DNA of 64,000 nucleotides, from positions 1-64,000 of the forward strand of contig JAIXWF010000019.1 in the NCBI GenBank assembly GCA_027482185.1. The letters are read 5' to 3'. The position numbers were made by a program, and so were the translations under genes. This document shows positions 43,447 to 53,370 of the stretch, one piece after another. The DNA is from Opitutaceae bacterium. GTDB taxonomy: Bacteria; Verrucomicrobiota; Verrucomicrobiia; Opitutales; Opitutaceae. Every line of letters begins with the position of its first letter. Positions within the stretch are counted from its first letter, which is position 1. The notes under the pieces are model-generated. The model was given only the letters and a program-made list of their open reading frames with translations. It did not search any database and was not told the DNA's origin.

Positions 43447-46155
43447 CTACTTCGTCAGGAAGAGTTCGCTCTGCACCAGCGCGTGCACGAGCGACTTCAC
43501 GCCGTAGCCCTGCGGGGCGGCGGCGGCGACGATCCGGTCGAGGTCGGCGCGTTCGCTGAACCGCACCGGCGCCCCCGTGGCGAAGACGGCGAGTTGCTTG
43601 GCCAGATTGCGGGCGACCTCCGTTTCGCGGTCGCGCAGCAACCGCTTGAATTCGCGGATGTCGGCAAACCGCCGCCCGTCGGGCAATTCGCCCGCGGCGT
43701 CCACCGGCAGCGCGAAGTGCCACTCGAAGGGCTGGCCGTTCTTGCCCAGGCCCTTCTCGGCCGGCTTGGCGGGATCGACGCCGCGGTAACGGTCGCGCCA
43801 GGCGCCCATCACGTCGAAGTTCTCCAGCGCAAAGCCCGGCGGATCGATCGTCCGGTGACACGAAGCGCAGCTCGCATCGGCCCGGTGCTTGTCCAGTTGC
43901 TGGCGGATCGTCACCGCGCCGCGGATGTCGGGCTCGACGGCCGTGACCGGCGGCGGCGGCGGAATCTCGAGCCCGAGGATGCGCTCGACGATCCATTTGC
44001 CGCGCATGACCGGCGAGGTTGTCGTGCCGTTGGCCGTGACCTTGAGGACGCTGGCCTGCGTCATCACGCCGCCGCGCGGACTGCCCGGCGGCAGGGCGAC
44101 GCGCCGCAGTTTGCTGCCGACGACGCCGGGAATCCCGTAATGCACCGCGAGGCGCTCGTTGAGGAACGTGAATTCGGAATCGATCAGATTGCGCGCCGGC
44201 AAGTCCCGATGCAGCAGCTCGGCGAAGAACAACCGCGTCTCGGCCAGCGTCGCTTCGGTGAGCGCATCGTCGAGGTAGTAGTCGTTGTAGAGCGTGGTCG
44301 ACGGCGTCGTGTCCTCGATTTTCCGGATATCGATCCAGTAATCGAGGAAGGCCTCGACGAACCGCTCCGCCTTCGGATCGGCGAGCAGGCGCTCCACCTC
44401 GGCGCGGCGGACTTCGGGCCGGGCGAGTTCGCCGCGCGCGCCGAGGTCCCGCAACCGCGTATCCGGAGCGGAATTCCACAGGAACAACGCGAGTCTTGTG
44501 GCCAAGGCGGGACCCGACAGCGGACCGGGCGCCTCGTCGAGAAACACGAAACCCGGCGAGGCCAACACCGCAGTGTAGCACGCGACCATGGCTTCCGTGA
44601 AACTCAGTCCCGCCTGTGTGCGCTCGTCGAAGAGGGCCAGGAAACGTGCCGTCTCAGCCTCCGCGCCGGGCCGCCGGTAGGCGCGCGCGAGGAAGCCGCG
44701 CAGGAGCCGCTCGGCATCGGCCCGGGGTTGCGCCGACACCACCTCCACGCCGACCTCTTCGGTCGGCACGATGCGTTGGCCGGCGTTGCGTCCCGTGTCG
44801 CGGCGATCGCCGCGGGGCACGACGGGGACCGCGACGCCGCCCGCGGCGCCGTCCTTGACTTTGCGCAACGGCAAATCGCCGAAGAGGAGCCGGTAGCCGG
44901 TGGAAGAGGCTTCGTCGTAGAGCGGGCCCTCGACTTCCATCCACCGGAACGCCACGCCGGGCGTGCCTTCCGGCGTCATCAGTGGATTGCGGAAATTGTT
45001 CGGGCGCGAGCGGTAGAACCGCGAGGCATCGGGCACGAAAGTCTCGTTGCCCACGAGCCACACGTCGCCCACCGAGTAAACGGCGGGCTCGGGTTGCAGG
45101 TCGAATTCGCCGACGCGGCGGTTGAGCGAACCGTTGCGCGTGTAGACGGTGATCGGCTCGTGGCGGCGACCGGGCGAGATGCGGTCGTAGTTGCCGACGT
45201 TGGGATTCGGCGGCCGCGGCGTGCCGGTCTTGTCGCGCTCGTTGGCAAAACGCATCGTGATGCCGCCCGGCGCGACCCACACGGTGTAGCCGCTGAATGA
45301 AACGCGGTAGCGGCCGGCCACCGGGGCGCGGAATTCGTCCCAGCGGTAGGTGAATCCCGTGACGTAGTTGCTCGAAACCCAACCGACGGCCTCGAGGTCG
45401 CGGGCCGCCGGGTCGGCGGCGCCGACCGTGAGCGGCGCACGTTGAAAGCGGACATCGGGCTGCGCCGTCGTGCCGACGAGCGGGAACGTCATGCGGTCCG
45501 GCGACGAATTGAAGATGTTCGGCGTGAACTTGCTCGTGAGCGTGCGCTGGTCCCGCGCGTAGTACCGTTTCTTCTCGGTGGGCGGGCGGTCGAACTGGGC
45601 GGCGAGGACCTGGCGGAGCGCGTAGTCGGCGGCGCTGAGGTAGCGCGCCATGTGCACGTGCGAGACATCGAGGGCCTCGCCGACCTTGTTGAAACGGTGG
45701 GCTTCGCCGTCCTCGGGGAACTGGCCCTTGATCTGCAGCCACGGCGCGGCGAAGAGATCGCGCAACGTGTTCTCGTACTCGGAGCCGTTGAGCCGGCGGC
45801 GGGTCGCGCGGCCCTCGCGGGCGAGGACCTGCCGTTCATGCGCGGAGAGCAACGCCGCGAGTTCGGCGGTGAAGGCCGAGCGCGCCGGCGCCTCGGGTTG
45901 CGTCTTTTCCGGCGGCGGCATTTCGCCGGCCGACACGCGGTCGTGGATGCGCACCCAGCGCTCGAAACTGGCGCGGTTGCCCGGCTCGAAGGCGAGCGCG
46001 CCGAGGTCGAAACCGCCCTCCTTGTCGACGTCGTTGTGGCACTTCGCGCAGTGCTTTTCGGTGAATGCCGCCAAAGGCGCCGGCGTTTCCGCCGCCGCCA
46101 ATCCGGCCGCGGCCAACAGCGCGCCGAGCCAACCCGCCCGCAGTACCCGGCTCAT
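43447..46155 (-). CDS. Exported PSD-type multi-domain cytochrome protein (DUF1587/1592/1588/1585)
   Basis: A 902-residue protein with signal peptide (1-22). It has the planctomycete-type domain train: an N-terminal cytochrome with CAKCH near 36, DUF1587 region ([16 protein letters not shown]), DUF1592 ([12 protein letters not shown]), DUF1588 ([14 protein letters not shown]...[17 protein letters not shown]) and C-terminal DUF1585. A second heme motif CASCH precedes [11 protein letters not shown]. Its role is unknown but it is probably periplasmic electron transfer linked to polysaccharide use. The start overlaps the stop of the DUF1552 gene by four bases, the standard pairing in PVC bacteria. 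No GTAAC operator is found in front of it. Confidence 0.92.
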   Translation of the reverse strand: MSRVLRAGWLGALLAAAGLAAAETPAPLAAFTEKHCAKCHNDVDKEGGFDLGALAFEPGNRASFERWVRIHDRVSAGEMPPPEKTQPEAPARSAFTAELAALLSAHERQVLAREGRATRRRLNGSEYENTLRDLFAAPWLQIKGQFPEDGEAHRFNKVGEALDVSHVHMARYLSAADYALRQVLAAQFDRPPTEKKRYYARDQRTLTSKFTPNIFNSSPDRMTFPLVGTTAQPDVRFQRAPLTVGAADPAARDLEAVGWVSSNYVTGFTYRWDEFRAPVAGRYRVSFSGYTVWVAPGGITMRFANERDKTGTPRPPNPNVGNYDRISPGRRHEPITVYTRNGSLNRRVGEFDLQPEPAVYSVGDVWLVGNETFVPDASRFYRSRPNNFRNPLMTPEGTPGVAFRWMEVEGPLYDEASSTGYRLLFGDLPLRKVKDGAAGGVAVPVVPRGDRRDTGRNAGQRIVPTEEVGVEVVSAQPRADAERLLRGFLARAYRRPGAEAETARFLALFDERTQAGLSFTEAMVACYTAVLASPGFVFLDEAPGPLSGPALATRLALFLWNSAPDTRLRDLGARGELARPEVRRAEVERLLADPKAERFVEAFLDYWIDIRKIEDTTPSTTLYNDYYLDDALTEATLAETRLFFAELLHRDLPARNLIDSEFTFLNERLAVHYGIPGVVGSKLRRVALPPGSPRGGVMTQASVLKVTANGTTTSPVMRGKWIVERILGLEIPPPPPVTAVEPDIRGAVTIRQQLDKHRADASCASCHRTIDPPGFALENFDVMGAWRDRYRGVDPAKPAEKGLGKNGQPFEWHFALPVDAAGELPDGRRFADIREFKRLLRDRETEVARNLAKQLAVFATGAPVRFSERADLDRIVAAAAPQGYGVKSLVHALVQSELFLTK

Positions 46156-47489
46156 GCGAGTTCGAGGCCCCGCATCGTGCCGGTCGAGGAAGCGAACCGG
46201 TCCTCCTCGATGCCGAGCCGCTGGAGCATCGAGACGTAGAGATTGGGCAGCGGGTAGTTCCGCATGCGGTCGAAGGCCAGGTGTTGCCCGTGACGGAAAC
46301 CGCCGCCGGCGAGGATCGTCGGCATGTTGGTGCAGACGTGCTGGTTGGCGTCGCCGAAATTCGATCCGTAGAGCACCATCGTGCGGTCGAGCAGCGATTC
46401 GCCGTCCTCGCGCACGGCCTTGAGGTCGGCGATCAGCTCGCCGAGCAGCTTCATGTGCAGCTGGTCGATCGTCTGCAGCTGCGAGCGCTTCTCATTCGAT
46501 TTCCCGTGGTGCGAAAGGTTGTGGTAGCCGTCCGTGATCTTGGCGTCGGGAATCTCGAGCACCGGGGTCGAGACGCCGTCGAGCATCAGCGTGATCGCGC
46601 GGGTCGAATCGGTCTCGAACGCCAGCCGCGCCAGATCGTACATGACCTTCACCTTTTCCATGTAGGCGGCGGGCGTGGCCGGGTCGACGGGCACGGGGGC
46701 CTTGACCACGGGCTTGGGTTTGCGCTCCCAGCCGCGCGAGGCCTGCAGGCGATTCTCGAGGTCGCGCACGCTCGTGAAGTACTGGTCGAGCCGGTCGCGG
46801 TCGCGCGCGGTCACGCCGCGCTGCAGTTCCTTGGCCTGGCCGGCGACGGTGTCGAGGATGCTGCGCCCCGTATCCAGTTTCCGGATCTGGGCTTCGACCT
46901 GCGCGGGCGTGCCCTGGAGGAAGAGCTGGCGGAAGACCTCGGCGGCCTTGTCCTCGGGCGGGATGGCGACGCCCGTGCCCGTCCACGAGAGGCTGCGGGT
47001 GCGCGTGTTGACGCCGAGGGTGAGGGACGGGAAACGCGTCAGCACGCCGATGCGTTCCGCGATGTGCTGGTCGAGCGAGATCGTGTTGCGGAAGGAGCTG
47101 CTGCCGGGGTGCGGCGCGGCGGTCAGGAAACAGATGTCGGCCGGGTGGCCGCCGTCGACGTTGGGATGCGAGACGCCGCTGAAAACGCTGAAATCGCCGC
47201 GGTGCGCCGCCAGCTGTTTCAAGTAGGGCGAGAGTTCGTAGTCGCGGCCCGTGCCCGTCGGGAAGAATTGGTCCGGCAGCAACCCGAGGTTGTTGCAGAT
47301 CGCGAACATGCGGCGCGGCTTGGCGCCGGGGGCGAGCGGGGCCGACGACGTGGCCGCCCGGCCGAACGGCGCGAGCATGGATTCCAGCATCGGCAACGAC
47401 AGCGCGATGCCGGCGCCGCGGAGGAATTGCCGGCGCGACACCGGCGACCGCGTGGCGACGAAGGGGGCGGAAGAAAGCGGGGAATTCAT
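46152..47489 (-). CDS. Tat-exported DUF1552 protein
   Basis: A 445-residue protein with Tat signal [16 protein letters not shown]. The DUF1552 features are [40 protein letters not shown] and [23 protein letters not shown]. This family lies next to PSD cytochrome proteins in planctomycetes and verrucomicrobia and is related to DUF1501/sulfatase-like alkaline-phosphatase-fold proteins. Enzymatic activity unproven. ATG 47489 starts the Tat leader; the frame runs open upstream. Confidence 0.9.
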   Translation of the reverse strand: MNSPLSSAPFVATRSPVSRRQFLRGAGIALSLPMLESMLAPFGRAATSSAPLAPGAKPRRMFAICNNLGLLPDQFFPTGTGRDYELSPYLKQLAAHRGDFSVFSGVSHPNVDGGHPADICFLTAAPHPGSSSFRNTISLDQHIAERIGVLTRFPSLTLGVNTRTRSLSWTGTGVAIPPEDKAAEVFRQLFLQGTPAQVEAQIRKLDTGRSILDTVAGQAKELQRGVTARDRDRLDQYFTSVRDLENRLQASRGWERKPKPVVKAPVPVDPATPAAYMEKVKVMYDLARLAFETDSTRAITLMLDGVSTPVLEIPDAKITDGYHNLSHHGKSNEKRSQLQTIDQLHMKLLGELIADLKAVREDGESLLDRTMVLYGSNFGDANQHVCTNMPTILAGGGFRHGQHLAFDRMRNYPLPNLYVSMLQRLGIEEDRFASSTGTMRGLELA

Positions 47490-47594
47490 AGGGGCGAAGC
47501 GGACCGGGGCGGACGCCCAGCAAGACGACCCCCAACGCGCAAGGATGCAAGCGGGGAGCGCATGCGCCGCGCGGCGCCCGCCCAAACCGCCGGC

Positions 47595-48182
47595 TCAGCG
47601 CAACAACACGCTTTTTTCGGCCACGCTCTCGCGCAGCACGCGGAGCGCAGTGCGGTGGGCCGGCGACGCCGGATCCTGGCTGAAGAGCGAGAAGAGGACG
47701 GCGACGCCCGGCCAGACCTTCACCCCGCAGGTGACGTGGCGGTATTCGCCCGGGGGCAATTCCGTTTTGCCAACGAGGGCCGCGTCCGTGAAAGCGCAGT
47801 AGGTGCCGGCGCCGGACTTCGGTTCGAGTTCCTCGAATTGCATCCCCTTCTCCACCGAGCCCGCGACATAGGCGCCGTAGGTCTCGTGCAGCAGTCGGCG
47901 GCGTTCGTAGGCCTCGCCAAACCGGCCCTCGGCGTCGGGGACGAACGTCAATTGCAGGCTGACGGACTCGCCGGGGCCGGTGAGGAAAACGCGGAACAGC
48001 CCGCGTTCGTCGCGGCCGCTTTCGAACCGGAAACCGTCGGGCACCTCCACGGCGAGCCGGCGGTGGTCGAAGACGAAGACGGATTCCTCCCGGCGCGGGG
48101 CGGCTTCGGCGGAGGCGAGGCCGGAACCGGCCAGCACGATGAGCCACCACCAGACGCGGAACGAAGCGAAGCGCGGATTCAT
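47595..48182 (-). CDS. Small exported protein of unknown function
   Basis: A 195-residue protein with signal peptide (about 1-27). The rest is predicted beta-rich with a single Cys pair (TYCAF and HVTCG). I do not recognise the family. It is separated by 105 bases from the DUF1552 gene and by 67 from the ArsR-methyltransferase gene, so co-transcription with either is uncertain. Confidence 0.65.
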   Translation of the reverse strand: MNPRFASFRVWWWLIVLAGSGLASAEAAPRREESVFVFDHRRLAVEVPDGFRFESGRDERGLFRVFLTGPGESVSLQLTFVPDAEGRFGEAYERRRLLHETYGAYVAGSVEKGMQFEELEPKSGAGTYCAFTDAALVGKTELPPGEYRHVTCGVKVWPGVAVLFSLFSQDPASPAHRTALRVLRESVAEKSVLLR

Positions 48183-48249
48183 GAAACGGAAATTGCCCCG
48201 GTGGGACTCCGCCCGCGGGAAATGTTTCCCCGAAACCGGGCGGTGCGGG

Positions 48250-49188
48250 TCAGCGCCCGCTCTTCACGCCGCTGGCCAGCAGCGTCTCGAACTGCGGTTC
48301 GGCGGTTTCTTTGGCGACCGAGGTGACCTCGACCTTGCCGAAGCCGGCCTTCTCGAGGAAGCCGTGCAGCGTGTGTTCGGAGAAACCCAGCCACACATCG
48401 GCGTACAACTCGCGGGCTTTGCCGAAGGTGTGCTCGTTGAGGTCGAGAATGATCAATTGGCCGCCGGGCCGCAGAATGCGGAACGCCTCGGCCACGGCCG
48501 CGGGCGGATGCTGCGCGTGGTGCAACGCCTGGCTGAGGATCGCGAGGTCGACGGATTGGTCGGGCAGCGGCACCTGCTCGATGTCGCCGAGCTTGTAGGC
48601 GAGGTTGGCGAGGCCGTTCTTCTTCGCGAGTTCGGTGCCGACCTCGACCATGCGCGGCGAATTGTCGATGCACCAGACCTGCCGGGCGCGCCGCGCGAGC
48701 AACTGGGAAACCAAGCCTTCGCCCGCTCCAAGATCGGCGATGTCGATCGCCGGCGTGAGCCGCAGGGCCAGGTGGCCGATCGCTTCCCAGGAACGGCCCG
48801 GGCAGTAGTTTTTCCCGAGACGGCCCGCGATGAGATTGAAGTATTGCTCCTGCGTGCGCCGACGTTTGCGCAAAATGCGGTCGAGATTCTCGCGGTCGGC
48901 GGCGATGACCGCGAGGTCGGCCACGGAATCGACCGCCGCGCGGATCAGCCCGAGAGTTTTCGGCGCGAGATTGGTCCTAAGGGAATAGAAGGCCTTCTTC
49001 CCCTCGCGCCGGTCGCTGACAAGATTCACGGTCCGCAGGAGCGAGAGCTGGGACGAAATCCGCGACTGCCCCATGTCGAGAATCTCCTGCAGCTCGGCCA
49101 CCGACAGTTCCTCGCGCATGACGAGCCCGAGCAGCCGCAACCGCGTCGGATCGGACAAGATCTTGAGGATATCCCAGGAAACATTCAC
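48250..49188 (-). CDS. ArsR-family regulator fused to a SAM-dependent methyltransferase
   Basis: A 312-residue protein. The N-terminal winged helix-turn-helix at about 3-80 (LKILSDPTRLRLLGLV, ISSQLSLLRTVNLV, VSDRREGKKAFY) is ArsR-type. No metal-binding CxC motif is seen. The C-terminal domain from about 150 is a class I methyltransferase with DIADLGAGEG as SAM site and HHAQHPPAAVAEAFRILRPGG. Such fusions are linked in other bacteria to methionine/SAM metabolism, but no such neighbours are visible here. The GTG at 49188 is the best start; ATG is absent in frame near it. Confidence 0.85.
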   Translation of the reverse strand: MNVSWDILKILSDPTRLRLLGLVMREELSVAELQEILDMGQSRISSQLSLLRTVNLVSDRREGKKAFYSLRTNLAPKTLGLIRAAVDSVADLAVIAADRENLDRILRKRRRTQEQYFNLIAGRLGKNYCPGRSWEAIGHLALRLTPAIDIADLGAGEGLVSQLLARRARQVWCIDNSPRMVEVGTELAKKNGLANLAYKLGDIEQVPLPDQSVDLAILSQALHHAQHPPAAVAEAFRILRPGGQLIILDLNEHTFGKARELYADVWLGFSEHTLHGFLEKAGFGKVEVTSVAKETAEPQFETLLASGVKSGR

Positions 49189-49243
49189 GCGGCGCCGAAC
49201 GTGGTCGGCCCCCCGGCCAAAGGCAATTCCCGCCGTGGCATCT

Positions 49244-49873
49244 TCAGCGCAGGAGCGCCGCCAATTGCCAAAGCCCGAAGCCGGCCAGCAGGCTGCCGGA
49301 GAAACGGTTGAGCAGCACGAAGTGCCGCGGTTCGAATTTCCGGCCGATGGCCGAAGCGACCGTGCTGAGCAACAGCCACCACAATGCGGAACCGCAGAAG
49401 ACCCCGGCCACGAGCAGCAACGCCGGCCGCAACCCGGTGTCCGCGACATGCCCCAGGCCCAATCCGGCGAACACGCCGGCAAAGGCCAACACCGTCATCG
49501 GACTCGTCAACGTCAGCAGGAGCGTCGTGGCAAAGGCCCCGCCCAGACCCGGCCGGCCGGCCGATTCATCCCCGGCCGGCGCGGGCCCCGAGGGTGGCCG
49601 GGCCCGAAACGTCGCGATGCCCATCCACAGCAAAAAGGCGCCGCCGAAGACCTGCAGCCAAGTCCGGTGATCGAGGAGCACTTGGGTGACGGCCGTAAGC
49701 CCCAGCGCCGCGATGAGGCCGTAAAACGTATCCGCCGTCGCCGCGCCGAGTCCCGACGCCAAGCCAAACCACCGGCCCTGCGCCATCGAGCGCCGGATGC
49801 ACAAGAGGCCGATGGGGCCGACGGGCGCCGCGATCGAGAAACCGATCAACGTCCCCTGCACCCAGGGGTTCAT
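49244..49873 (-). CDS. LysE/RhtB-family amino-acid exporter
   Basis: A 209-residue membrane protein with about six hydrophobic segments. The family N-terminus TLIGFSIAAPVGPIGLLCIRRS matches LysE-type transporters. It exports an amino acid or related compound; the substrate is not predictable. ATG 49873 gives the normal family length, and the preceding 28 codons of the open frame are not needed. Confidence 0.88.
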   Translation of the reverse strand: MNPWVQGTLIGFSIAAPVGPIGLLCIRRSMAQGRWFGLASGLGAATADTFYGLIAALGLTAVTQVLLDHRTWLQVFGGAFLLWMGIATFRARPPSGPAPAGDESAGRPGLGGAFATTLLLTLTSPMTVLAFAGVFAGLGLGHVADTGLRPALLLVAGVFCGSALWWLLLSTVASAIGRKFEPRHFVLLNRFSGSLLAGFGLWQLAALLR

Positions 49874-49982
49874 GGCGTTGAAAGAATCCGCGGCGGAAGC
49901 GAGGGCGGGCACGGGTCGGACAGCAAAAGGGCGGCCCGGAGGCCGCCCGCAGTTCAAACGGAGCGCGTTGCGCCGGACGGGC

Positions 49983-51824
49983 TCAGGCCTTGTCGGCGTA
50001 GCGGGTGATCGAGACGACGGTGTATTCGTCCTCGGAACCGCCGGTCTTCACCTTGACGACGTCGCCCGGCTTGCGGCCCAGCAACGCGGCGCCGAAGGCC
50101 GTCTTGTAGGAAATGACGTTGTTGTCCGGGTCGCCGTCCCAGGCGCCGAGGATCGTGTAGGTCGTGGCGGAGCCGCCGGCGTGCTTGACGTTGACGATGG
50201 TGCCGACGCCGACCTGGTCGGCGGACGCGTCCTTGAAATCGGTGACGCGGGCGCGGCCGAGATCCTTTTCGAGGAGGGTCTTCTGGGCCATGAGGACCTG
50301 CTGGTCCTGTTTCGCCATCTTGTACTCGGAGTTTTCCTTGAGATCGCCGTGCTCGCGGGCGGCGGCGATGGCCTTGGAGTTTTCCGGAATCTTCTTGGAG
50401 ACGATCGTATCGTACTCCTCGCGCTTGCGGTCGTAGCTGGCGCGGGAAACGAGGAGCTGCTCCTCCTTGCCCTCGGCGTCGGCGGCGACGAGCGATTGGA
50501 TCTTGGGGAAGATCTTGATGAAGCGCGCGAGCAGGGACTTCTTCGTGAGTTCCTCGAAGCCCTGGTTGAGCATCAGGGTGTTCGCGAGGTCGCGGGCCGT
50601 CTCGGGATCGGCGGTGGAGAGGAGGTCGGAAATGAGATCGGTGTCCTCGCTGAGGATGTCGGCGAGCGGAATCCGGCGGGCACTCGAGGCCTGCAGCGCC
50701 TCGTAATCGATGGCGAAGAAGATGGCGCCGAGGAGACGCGGCGTGATCAGGTCGTTGAGCAGCTTGGCGAACTTCTTCGAGTGGCGGTTCTTGACGATCC
50801 AGAGCAGCACCGGCGCGCGGAGATTCTGCTCGGTCTGCCAGCGCTTGAGGGTGGCGGCGAGTTCGTCGGCGTGGCCCTGGCTGACGAGGAAGTTGATGCA
50901 CTCCGTCGTGAATTTGCCCTGGGAAGTCTTGAGCAGGCTGAAGAGGATGTCGCGGGCCTCGATCGGATGCGTTTCCTGGATCAGCTCGAGGAAACGGGAT
51001 TGGAACTGCACCGGGATCTTCTCGGCGATGCCGGGGAGGTCGCGGACGTTGGCGATGATCGCGGCCTGGGCGGGCTCGAAGGTCTTGTCGGAACCGAGGG
51101 CCTTGGCGAGGTCGTCGCGCACGGCGGCGCCGTAGAGGCGCTCGGCTTCGTCGATCTGGTTGGAAATCTTCACGGCCTCGGCGAGACCGTCGAGCACGGT
51201 GCTGAGGTCGCCCTTGAATTCCTTCTTGCCGAGCGTCGCGAGCAATTCCTCGGCGAGGCTGATGCGGCGGCGGGCGGAACGCGTGCCGTTGAACTGTTCC
51301 ATGATCTCGTCCTCGGCGGAGACGGGCGTCTCGCGCAGGACGTAGCACTCGGTCTTCTTCTCCGGCACGGCGACGCGGGGATCCTTCGCGACCAACTTCT
51401 TGGCGGCGGACCACCATTTCTTGAACTTCTCCTCGCCGATCACCTGCGCGAGCGTGATCTCGAGCTCGATGGCGGTGGCGGCGTTGTTCGGATAGGCCTG
51501 AAGGGCCTCGACGACGAGCTGGGCGGGATTCTCCGCGATCAATTCGTTGATCTTGGCGGTGTCGGTCTCTTTGCGGACGAGGAGGTGCTTCGGCGGGAGG
51601 ACCTCCATCGTCGAGATGCAAAACGACGGATCCATCGGGTGGCCCTGCTTGCCCTTGAAATCGATCAGCAGCCGCTGCGTGCCCTCGTCGTACGACTTGA
51701 TCTGGCCGAAACCCCAGCTGCGATGCACCACGTAAGCGCCCGGCTCCATCGCCTCGAGTTTGGCTTTGGCCGCCTTGAGGGACGGCGATTTGGCGATGAG
51801 CGCGGAAACAGCTTCGGAATTCAT
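49983..51824 (-). CDS. greA: GreA/GreB-type transcript cleavage factor with a long N-terminal extension
   Basis: A 613-residue protein. The last 160 residues form a complete Gre factor: coiled coil with the tip AREHGDLKENSEYKMAK (Asp and Glu that coordinate the catalytic Mg in RNA polymerase) and a C-terminal FKBP-like domain. The first 430 residues are helical and unlike Gre. A similar long GreA is known in Chlamydiae, another PVC lineage. It acts in the secondary channel of RNA polymerase to rescue backtracked complexes. The extension's role is unknown. Start at ATG 51824. Confidence 0.9.
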   Translation of the reverse strand: MNSEAVSALIAKSPSLKAAKAKLEAMEPGAYVVHRSWGFGQIKSYDEGTQRLLIDFKGKQGHPMDPSFCISTMEVLPPKHLLVRKETDTAKINELIAENPAQLVVEALQAYPNNAATAIELEITLAQVIGEEKFKKWWSAAKKLVAKDPRVAVPEKKTECYVLRETPVSAEDEIMEQFNGTRSARRRISLAEELLATLGKKEFKGDLSTVLDGLAEAVKISNQIDEAERLYGAAVRDDLAKALGSDKTFEPAQAAIIANVRDLPGIAEKIPVQFQSRFLELIQETHPIEARDILFSLLKTSQGKFTTECINFLVSQGHADELAATLKRWQTEQNLRAPVLLWIVKNRHSKKFAKLLNDLITPRLLGAIFFAIDYEALQASSARRIPLADILSEDTDLISDLLSTADPETARDLANTLMLNQGFEELTKKSLLARFIKIFPKIQSLVAADAEGKEEQLLVSRASYDRKREEYDTIVSKKIPENSKAIAAAREHGDLKENSEYKMAKQDQQVLMAQKTLLEKDLGRARVTDFKDASADQVGVGTIVNVKHAGGSATTYTILGAWDGDPDNNVISYKTAFGAALLGRKPGDVVKVKTGGSEDEYTVVSITRYADKA

Positions 51825-51928
51825 GGTTGCGTGAGTGAGGGCCTGAACGGGAGAGTTGAGCGGACAATGACTAGCCTTGTCAAACCGCCTCTCCAAACCG
51901 GCTTAACCACCGGAAGTCCGAATCCCGC

Positions 51929-53239
51929 ATGAGCGCCCTTCCTGCGGCGAAATCCGATGCGTCCCAGACCGGCTCATGGCCGGCGGCCGCCCGGCTGTTG
52001 GCAACTTGGCTCGAGCGCCGCGAACGCGTCGACACCCTGCTCGACAGCCTGCCCCGCACGTTGACCGGCGCGCACCGCGCGCGCTGCCAACACCTCGTGC
52101 TCGGCGTCGTCCGCCACTTCGGCCGCATCGAGGCGGCCCTTGGCCGGCTCATCGCGCACCCGCCCCGCTTTTCGACCCGGGCCGTCCTCTTCATTGCCGG
52201 CTTCGAATTGATCGAAGCGGCGGCCGACCGCGACGACGGCCGCGTGGCCAAGATCGTCCACCACGCCGTCGACCAAACCAAGCTCCTCGCCAGCTCGGCC
52301 GAGGCCCGGCTGGTCAACGCCGTCGTGCGCAAGCTCGCCCCTGCCCTCGCGCTCCCCGCCCCGACCCTCAACGTCGATCCCGAGGAACTCGCGGAATACT
52401 TTTCGCATCCCGCTTGGCTCATCCGCCATTGGCTGGCGCATTTCGGCCCCGAATCCACCCGGGCCTTGCTCGAATGGAACCAGCAGCCCGCGCCGATCCA
52501 CGCGCGCTGGCGCGCCGCCGACGAGCCCCTGCCCGATTTCCTCAAGCCCACGCGCTGGGCCGGGATGTACGAAGTCGAGTCCGGCCGTTGGCCCGACGTC
52601 GAACCCGCCCTCAAGGCCGGGAAACTTTATCTTCAGGATCCGTCGACCCGCATTCCCGTCGATTTGCTCGCGCCCGTCGCCGGCGAATCCGTCATCGATC
52701 TTTGCGCCGCACCCGGCGGCAAGAGCCTGCTCATCGCGGATACAATGAAACAGGGCCGCTTGGTCAGCGTCGATCTGCCCACCGTCCGCCTCGATCGCCT
52801 GAAGGAAAACCTCGCCCGCACCGTCGGCGTCGAGGTCGCGTTGGTCCAGGCGGATTTGCTCGAGAACATCACCGTCACTTTGCGCGAGCATCGCTTGCCG
52901 GCGACCTACGACGCCGTGCTGCTCGACGTGCCGTGTTCCAACACCGGCGTCATGCGCCACCGCGTCGACGTGAAGTGGCGCCTGCAGGCCGGCGACTTCA
53001 AGAAGCACCCGCAGCAGCAACTCTCGCTTCTGCACGCCGCGGCCCGCTTGGTTTCTCCGGGCGGCCGTTTGGTCTATTCGACCTGCAGCATCGATCCCGA
53101 GGAAAACGAGCGCGTCGTCGCGGCCTTCCTTGCCAGCAAGGCCGGCGGTCCGTTCGTCGCGGCCGGATCGACCCTGAGTTTCCCCTGGAGCTCGGGTCAC
53201 GACGGCGGCGGCGCCCTCCGGCTCAACCGCGTCGGCTGA
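51929..53239 (+). CDS. rsmB: 16S rRNA m5C967 methyltransferase RsmB-like
   Basis: A 436-residue protein. NusB-like N-terminal RNA-binding domain (about 20-145), then the methyltransferase: VIDLCAAPGGKSLL (SAM site, 255-268), LLDVPCSNTGVMRHRVDVKW with Cys336, and VYSTCSIDPEENE with the nucleophile Cys386. It methylates C967 of 16S rRNA in a ribosome-maturation role. Divergent from greA, 104 bases apart. The stop falls in the left part of intergenic repeat E. Confidence 0.92.
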   Translation: MSALPAAKSDASQTGSWPAAARLLATWLERRERVDTLLDSLPRTLTGAHRARCQHLVLGVVRHFGRIEAALGRLIAHPPRFSTRAVLFIAGFELIEAAADRDDGRVAKIVHHAVDQTKLLASSAEARLVNAVVRKLAPALALPAPTLNVDPEELAEYFSHPAWLIRHWLAHFGPESTRALLEWNQQPAPIHARWRAADEPLPDFLKPTRWAGMYEVESGRWPDVEPALKAGKLYLQDPSTRIPVDLLAPVAGESVIDLCAAPGGKSLLIADTMKQGRLVSVDLPTVRLDRLKENLARTVGVEVALVQADLLENITVTLREHRLPATYDAVLLDVPCSNTGVMRHRVDVKWRLQAGDFKKHPQQQLSLLHAAARLVSPGGRLVYSTCSIDPEENERVVAAFLASKAGGPFVAAGSTLSFPWSSGHDGGGALRLNRVG

Positions 53240-53261
53240 GGCGGCGCGGCCAGCCGCGCCG

Positions 53262-53370
53262 GGGCCGTTGTGAGTTGAGAGCTGAGAACTAAGAAACCGA
53301 ACCCTCGCGGTTCCGGAAAACGCGACCGCAACGCTCAACCCAGTTCGCACCACGGCATAGCTCCGGCTCA
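53262..53370. repeat. Dispersed intergenic repeat, copy E (shorter)
   Basis: Contains CGTTGTGAGTTGAGAGCTGAG near 53265 and, at the right, CGCTCAACCCAGTT and CTCCGGCTCAGG, homologous to the arm of copies B and C. CTCAGG supplies the minus-strand stop. It is preceded by the stem GGCGCGGC-CA-GCCGCGCC (53243-53260). It lies between convergent rsmB and the protease gene. Confidence 0.6.
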
